64,000 bases of DNA from positions 29,980 through 93,979 of the forward strand of contig NZ_QUAJ01000012.1 in NCBI RefSeq assembly GCF_003391055.1. Direction: 5' to 3'. This DNA is from Psychrilyobacter piezotolerans (GTDB lineage Bacteria > Fusobacteriota > Fusobacteriia > Fusobacteriales > Fusobacteriaceae). The notes under the pieces were generated by a model, which was not told the origin of the DNA, did no database searches, and was given only the letters and a program-made list of their open reading frames with translations. Made by a program: the position numbers and the translations under genes. Numbering within the stretch: the stretch's first letter is position 1; the number at the start of each line of letters is the position of its first letter. This document shows positions 59,182 to 64,000 of this stretch, in pieces.

Positions 59182-62100
59182 TTAAAATTTATACCCTATT
59201 CCTACACTTACATAATAATCATCTGTATCACTTCCTGCTAAATATCCACCTCCTACATCATAAATAAATCCACTGTTTTGTTCTCCTTCAAATGATATGC
59301 CTGCCTTCATTAAATCCTCATCTCTTTCAGTAATTAAGATATCAAAGTCCGATCCACCCTTCATATTCCCTGTCAGAATACTTTTATCTGTTACAGTTAA
59401 TGCACGTATATAAGATATTCCACCTTTAATTTTTGCACTACCTTGATAAAAATTCATCTCTTTGACTAAATCTATTCCCACCTCTCCATCTAAATAATCT
59501 TCTGTTTTTGAACCTGTTTCTATAGCAAGATCTTCATTTCCTTCATCTATCGAATCTTGACTTATTCTAGTATAAGTTAAATTGATTTTTGGTTCTAAAA
59601 AATACGATTGTCCAAATTCATATGAGTATATACTACCGATATATGCATCAAATCCATTGTTAGAATAACTTTCCTCATATTTATGATCTTGATATTTATT
59701 AGCCGCTATTCTTCTGCTGTCATAATCCGTATATTGATACCCTCCTCCAGCTATAAATCTAAAATTACTAACTTCTGTTTTCCCATATGCTCCAATATAG
59801 AAACTATCTCCATCTAATTTTGATCCGTTGGAGATATCTACCTTATTATTATTTCCTCCAACTATAATCCCTGCTGAAGTTTTATCCGACAGACCATATT
59901 CAGCCAAACCATAACCTCCAAATATTGATCTTTCTGACTCAATATTTTCATATGATGTACTATGTTTTTTTGTAAACTTATCATCATTATATATTGGTCC
60001 ACCATATATCATCCATTTTTTCTTATCTGCTTTAAATGGTTTGTTCAATGCTGTCTCACTAAATGTTTTCATAGATTCCTTAGAGGCATATAATGAATAT
60101 CCATACGGATTAGCTGCATAGATATCATTTAATAGAATATAAAGTTCTTTGGCAGCATCTGCTGCCCCTGAAGCTACAGTAGGATTAAGTGCATCTATAT
60201 TAGTATCTCCACTTGAAATTATACTTTTATAGACTAAATCTAATTTTTCATAATATGTTTCACCACCCCCATCTACTGGTAAATCATCCTCTACTCCTAC
60301 TACGATATCTCCATTTCCATCTATTACTGCATCATGAATAATAGAATCTGTTTTTAATTGAATATCTTCATCTATAGTTACTTTATTATTATGAGTATCG
60401 GATAAAGCTACAACTACTCCTCTTCCTACTCCACTAGTAACTATATTAAGAGTTCCATTTTCCTCTGCTCCATCCTCTTCACTTGCTACAATTAGATTGT
60501 TTTCATAGAGAGCATGACCAGTAACTCTTCCATCACCATCTGTTTTCTCTGTATCAACTCTTACATTCAAAGTGCTATTATCGCTTATCTCTATCTTTTC
60601 AGCTCCTTCAATTTTTGCTCTTTCAGTAAATGTTACCTCTCCCCTTACTTCCATATTTTCAAAATCTTTTACATTTCCGCTAATAATTAATTCTTCATTC
60701 TCTTGACCAGCTACAGGTTTATCTCCAAGTTCCAGCCTGTCTTCACTATCTTTATTTTCAGACCCGTAAAGATCACCATTTAATTGTACCGGACTTCCAA
60801 TAACAAGGTGATTATCTATTCCACCCTTCACATCTATATCACCATTTAATATCGTTTTCCCTGCCAAGGTCAATTCATTGTCTCCGTCACTCCCCACTAT
60901 AATAGGATTATATCTCACATAATCATCAGTTATATCATCTGGAGTACCGTTATCCTCGATGGCTCCAACTCCTCCGCCGTTGAATACGGTATCGACAGCT
61001 GTTAAAGAAGATCCGTCATTCAATATAACCGCCTTATCATATCCGTTCACCATGGAGTTTTCTACTTTAACTGTTCCATCTACTGTCATTACTCCGCTTC
61101 CTACCCCGGCTCCATTTATTATCTTGTTGGATATATCCGATGTAAAAGTATCATATGAATCTGAATTACTGTTTTTTAAACCTGTATTTATTATTTCCCT
61201 GCCACCAACAATAGTTCCTGTGGCAGAAGAATTCTCTACATTCACTACACTACCATCTGTATTTAATCTTACATATACCCCGTTATTTGTTGTCCCTGTT
61301 TCATCCATAGTTCCCATGGAATCTTGTCCATCACCATAAATTTCCTGCCCTGCCATGACACCGTTATTCACTATATTATTTACTGAAACAGCAGCTATTG
61401 CACTCTTTGATCCTGCCACAAGACCACTGTTGGGAAAATCTTTAATCTCCCCATTGTAGGCAATCCCATTTCCTGAGAATGTAGAACCTGAACCTGCATC
61501 AGTTCCATTGACCTTGCCTTCTATCAGATCAACCCGGCCTCTGATTATCCCTCTGTTTTCTCCTGCCTTTGCCCCGTATATACCGTTTCCACTTAGGTTT
61601 GCCCAACCAGATACCAAATTATTCCCACTTATTGTTCCATCTTCCGAACCACCGTGGGATCTTGAACTTCCTTCTATTATTCCTCTATTTTTTCCTGCAT
61701 CTCCCAATATCCCGTTTCCACTTTCATATGCATCTGCTTCTGCAATTGATTTCACTATAGAATCCCCTGTCGGTCCTGTCAGATCAACCCTGGTTGTTCC
61801 CCCTTGTAAATCTGCCCTTCCTCTTATTATTCCACTATTGGTATCTACCTTTCCTACCACACCGTTTCCACTTAGGTCTGCAGTGGCATCCGAATTTACA
61901 TCCGATTCATTTTTTATTCCCTCTATCATACTTGCAGCTGTTCCCCCCTGTGATATTACCCTACCTCTTATAAAGCCACTGTTTTCTTCCACTCCTCCCA
62001 TTACTCCATTTCCACTTTCATATGCAATGGCAGATGCATATGCCTCTACTATAGCTATTTCAGGGCTTACATCATTGCCTTCTTCAAAATTTTGCCTTTG

Positions 62101-63660
62101 GGCATCTCCCTCTGCTCTTCCTCCTTCTAATAATGCTTTTCCCTTTATTATTTTACTATTTTTCCCCACTCCTCCTAATACTCCATTTCCACTTAGGTTT
62201 GCATATGCATCTGCATCTGCTCTAACATATGCCTCCTTACCTTCCGCTTCAGCAAATATTCCATCACCTGTTGAACTTCCCTTTAGCACTGCACGTCCCT
62301 TTATTATTCCGCTGTTTTCCTCTACATATCCGCCTACTCCATTTCCACTTTTATCTGCATCTGCAACTTCATAAGCTCTTGCCTCTGCTATATCTGCAGA
62401 TACAAATACTACTGTAGATTTTTCTACGACCCCTACATCCCCACCTACATCTATTCCATTTAATGCTCCCCCTTCCAGATCCACTCTTCCCGTTATTGTT
62501 CCGCTGTTATTTTTGACTCCTCCATCTACCCCATTTCCACTTCCCACTGCATATGCATAAGCGTATGCCCCTACTTTTCCTTCTGCTGTTCCATCCACTA
62601 CACCGATTGAACTCCCACCCTTTAATACTGCATCTCCTCTTATTGTCCCAATGTTTTCTCCTACCTCTCCCAATACTCCATTTCCACTTTTAGTCGCTGT
62701 AGCTTCTGCTCCTGCCTCTGCATATTTCAATGCTCTTGCAGTCGCTAAGCCGCCCTGTAGATCTATATCTCCCGTTATTACTCCGCTGTTATTTTTGACT
62801 CCTCCATATACTCCATTTCCACTTTTTCCTTCCAGTTCATCATCAGGCCCGTAGTCATAACCAGAACTGACATCTGCATATGAATATACTTCATCCCCAG
62901 TGGGATCTATATCAGCTTTCCCTAATATACTTTCTCCACCTTTTAATACTGCATTTCCCCTTATTACTCCGCTGTTTTTCTCCACTTCCCCCACTACACC
63001 ATTTCCACTTCTCACTACGTCAGTCCCTGCATATACAATGACTTTAGTCGGATCATCTATCTTCCCACCCTCAGAATTCGCATCTCCTTCTATTGTTCCT
63101 GTATTATTTACCACAGTCCCGCCATATATTCCATTTCCGCTCTTATATATTTGTCCTTCCACACCTTCATAATCTTCTTCTCTTATATCTACAAATAAAC
63201 TCCCCTTTGCACTTACCTCACCTGCTATCTTCCCGCTGTTCTCTATCTTAGATACTCTTTCACCGTCATATATTCCATTCCCCTGTTTTTGGATTAGGAG
63301 TGGTTTATTACCTACCTCACTGGTCAATCCCCCGGCAATTATTCCTATGTTTTCTATCCCTACATTTTCTAAAATCACACCTTCCACATCTGATCTGACT
63401 ATGACTCCATTCCCGGACACATCTTTTACCCCTACAAAACCTAAATTATCGGTTGTAGATTTTTTTTCCCTGCTGTCCACCTTTCCACTTTCTTCCACTT
63501 TTAGTGTAGTGTTGGAATCTTTAATTATAATTTGCCCGCTATCTCCTGTTATAACCTGTGAGTACCCAATAGATCCAGTAATCAAAAAAGTAACTAGAAG
63601 AACCTGTGTTATTTTAACCTTTCTTTTTAACCATCTTTTCAATACCTTCTCAACTTTCAT
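59182..63660 (-). CDS. Giant autotransporter (type V secretion) with SGNG repeats
   Basis: The 1492-residue protein has an extended basic signal region (KVEKVLKRWLKRKVKITQ then LLVTFLITGSIGYS) typical of fusobacterial autotransporters. A passenger follows with about eleven SGNG repeats (roughly residues 170-730), then a beta-helix-like linker, and a C-terminal beta-barrel domain (from about 1220, KKWMIYGGPIYN onward) ending in YVSVGIGYKF with terminal Phe. The passenger should be exposed on the cell surface, perhaps in adhesion or as a coat; no protease triad or known adhesin domain is visible. The start at 63660 follows GGGGGGAGAG. Confidence 0.92.
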   Translation of the reverse strand: MKVEKVLKRWLKRKVKITQVLLVTFLITGSIGYSQVITGDSGQIIIKDSNTTLKVEESGKVDSREKKSTTDNLGFVGVKDVSGNGVIVRSDVEGVILENVGIENIGIIAGGLTSEVGNKPLLIQKQGNGIYDGERVSKIENSGKIAGEVSAKGSLFVDIREEDYEGVEGQIYKSGNGIYGGTVVNNTGTIEGDANSEGGKIDDPTKVIVYAGTDVVRSGNGVVGEVEKNSGVIRGNAVLKGGESILGKADIDPTGDEVYSYADVSSGYDYGPDDELEGKSGNGVYGGVKNNSGVITGDIDLQGGLATARALKYAEAGAEATATKSGNGVLGEVGENIGTIRGDAVLKGGSSIGVVDGTAEGKVGAYAYAYAVGSGNGVDGGVKNNSGTITGRVDLEGGALNGIDVGGDVGVVEKSTVVFVSADIAEARAYEVADADKSGNGVGGYVEENSGIIKGRAVLKGSSTGDGIFAEAEGKEAYVRADADAYANLSGNGVLGGVGKNSKIIKGKALLEGGRAEGDAQRQNFEEGNDVSPEIAIVEAYASAIAYESGNGVMGGVEENSGFIRGRVISQGGTAASMIEGIKNESDVNSDATADLSGNGVVGKVDTNSGIIRGRADLQGGTTRVDLTGPTGDSIVKSIAEADAYESGNGILGDAGKNRGIIEGSSRSHGGSEDGTISGNNLVSGWANLSGNGIYGAKAGENRGIIRGRVDLIEGKVNGTDAGSGSTFSGNGIAYNGEIKDFPNSGLVAGSKSAIAAVSVNNIVNNGVMAGQEIYGDGQDSMGTMDETGTTNNGVYVRLNTDGSVVNVENSSATGTIVGGREIINTGLKNSNSDSYDTFTSDISNKIINGAGVGSGVMTVDGTVKVENSMVNGYDKAVILNDGSSLTAVDTVFNGGGVGAIEDNGTPDDITDDYVRYNPIIVGSDGDNELTLAGKTILNGDIDVKGGIDNHLVIGSPVQLNGDLYGSENKDSEDRLELGDKPVAGQENEELIISGNVKDFENMEVRGEVTFTERAKIEGAEKIEISDNSTLNVRVDTEKTDGDGRVTGHALYENNLIVASEEDGAEENGTLNIVTSGVGRGVVVALSDTHNNKVTIDEDIQLKTDSIIHDAVIDGNGDIVVGVEDDLPVDGGGETYYEKLDLVYKSIISSGDTNIDALNPTVASGAADAAKELYILLNDIYAANPYGYSLYASKESMKTFSETALNKPFKADKKKWMIYGGPIYNDDKFTKKHSTSYENIESERSIFGGYGLAEYGLSDKTSAGIIVGGNNNKVDISNGSKLDGDSFYIGAYGKTEVSNFRFIAGGGYQYTDYDSRRIAANKYQDHKYEESYSNNGFDAYIGSIYSYEFGQSYFLEPKINLTYTRISQDSIDEGNEDLAIETGSKTEDYLDGEVGIDLVKEMNFYQGSAKIKGGISYIRALTVTDKSILTGNMKGGSDFDILITERDEDLMKAGISFEGEQNSGFIYDVGGGYLAGSDTDDYYVSVGIGYKF
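61485..63145 (-). repeat. Eleven tandem passenger repeats within the autotransporter
   Basis: Each unit of about 40-65 residues has SGNGV.G.V..NSG.I.G.A.L.GG followed by a variable, often Ala/Tyr-rich linker (ADADAYANL, AYAYAVG). Units such as SGNGVYGGVKNNSGVITG and SGNGVDGGVKNNSGTITG are close, and others diverge. Degenerate half units precede and follow the block. Confidence 0.85.
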
Positions 63661-63905
63661 CTCTCTCCCCCCCATTTTTATTTGATTCAACTACAATTTT
63701 GTAGTGTTATTTTATATTCATTGCAGCTTCATTATAGTATTCATTAATTTTGTTTTTGTTTTTTTTATTAGACGACTAGTTATTCAGAACAATACTATTA
63801 TTTCTCATTCAAATTATATTTTTTAAGTAAATATATGGGATAAGGAATTCATTTTGTTTTTGTAAAAAGTATATAAAAAAAAGCTAACGCTTCTTCAACC
63901 CCCAG
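63661..63905. other. AT-rich region upstream of the autotransporter
   Basis: No gene. It must contain the autotransporter promoter on the minus strand. T-rich DNA around 63750-63860 gives no clear -35/-10 pair. Confidence 0.35.
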
Positions 63906-63925
63906 CCCCCATCTTGGGGGTTTTT
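63906..63925 (+). terminator. GC-rich hairpin with T run
   Basis: CCCCCA pairs with TGGGGG around TCT and is followed by TTTTT. No plus-strand gene precedes it, so it may protect the following gene from read-through, as at ends of mobile elements. Confidence 0.5.
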
Positions 63926-63940
63926 GGTATAATAACTATT

Positions 63941-64000
63941 ATGACTACTATTACACTTAAAGATATTCTTACCAACGACAACCTAAAAGCTTTTTTTAAG
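63941..64000 (+). CDS. Start of an unidentified gene, cut by the right edge
   Basis: An open frame begins MTTITLKDILTNDNLKAFFK and runs off the window. A TATAAT box lies only 7 bases before the ATG and there is no ribosome site, so the transcript would be nearly leaderless. A hairpin terminator directly upstream and this layout are reminiscent of a transposase gene inside an IS, but twenty codons are too few to decide. Confidence 0.4.
   Translation, partial: MTTITLKDILTNDNLKAFFK

Noticed and set aside
61485..63145. Possible CRISPR-like array because of regular repeats
   Set aside because: The repeats are in frame within a large coding sequence, vary in length and sequence, and encode the SGNG motif; they are protein repeats.
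60959..63685. Long plus-strand ORFs opposite the autotransporter (up to 288 codons)
   Set aside because: Their Pro/Phe/Leu-rich, repetitive composition is the antisense image of the Gly/Asn/Val repeats; no ribosome sites.

Overview
The window looks like chromosomal DNA from a member of the Fusobacteriota, most likely a marine anaerobe of the Ilyobacter / Propionigenium / Psychrilyobacter type. The basis is low GC and AT-rich intergenic DNA, a Gram-negative envelope (KdsA for Kdo/LPS and a giant autotransporter with an extended signal region) combined with Firmicute-like housekeeping proteins, strong AGGAGG ribosome sites, and a mix of TTG, GTG and ATG starts. The genus is inference, not proof.

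Layout. 1-6.5 kb: the 3' part of recJ, tRNA-Ser(GGA), manA, a tiny membrane protein, the rplM-rpsI ribosomal operon behind a perfect sigma70 promoter, and a secreted ferritin-like protein. 6.7-17.5 kb, all on the minus strand: a DNA-metabolism block (uvrB, a RelA/SpoT-type alarmone synthetase, an unknown 486-residue protein, xseA, a TPR protein, dprA, topA). 17.6-31.7 kb: an EamA exporter, a CHASE4-HAMP-GGDEF protein, a CWC protein, a lipoprotein, secA, a CLC channel that lacks the gating glutamate, ligA, a CBS-type family II pyrophosphatase and an iron alcohol dehydrogenase. 32-37.9 kb: an oppBCDFA peptide transporter.

38.3-49.4 kb is the most unusual region. It is an island for opine-like (N-carboxyalkyl amino acid) or D-amino-acid/imino-acid metabolism. 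It holds an octopine/nopaline-dehydrogenase-family enzyme, two nearly identical Na+/solute symporters, RidA, a five-gene FAD/Fe-S amine dehydrogenase (Fer2 subunit, FAD/NAD subunit, 4Fe-4S ferredoxin, BFD-like 2Fe-2S protein, DAO-type FAD subunit), a GntR/FCD repressor with several TTGTnnnACAA operators, and a second FCD regulator with a non-GntR DNA-binding domain. The island carries scars of a recent duplication: a ridA tail and a 24-bp piece of the DAO gene flank the first symporter copy.

49.4-64 kb: kdsA, a YdcF-like protein, murE, an ornithine-cyclodeaminase-family protein, an RluA-type pseudouridine synthase, a Na+/H+ antiporter fused to a PTS EIIA domain, a nitroreductase, an exported glycine-zipper protein, a Crp/Fnr regulator, and a 1492-residue autotransporter with about eleven SGNG repeats. 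The start of an unidentified gene is cut by the right edge.

Intergenic DNA carries at least three dispersed repeat families. The most interesting is a 60-100 bp hairpin element whose inner and outer stems show compensatory changes between copies. No CRISPR array, rRNA, phage or confirmed IS element was seen.
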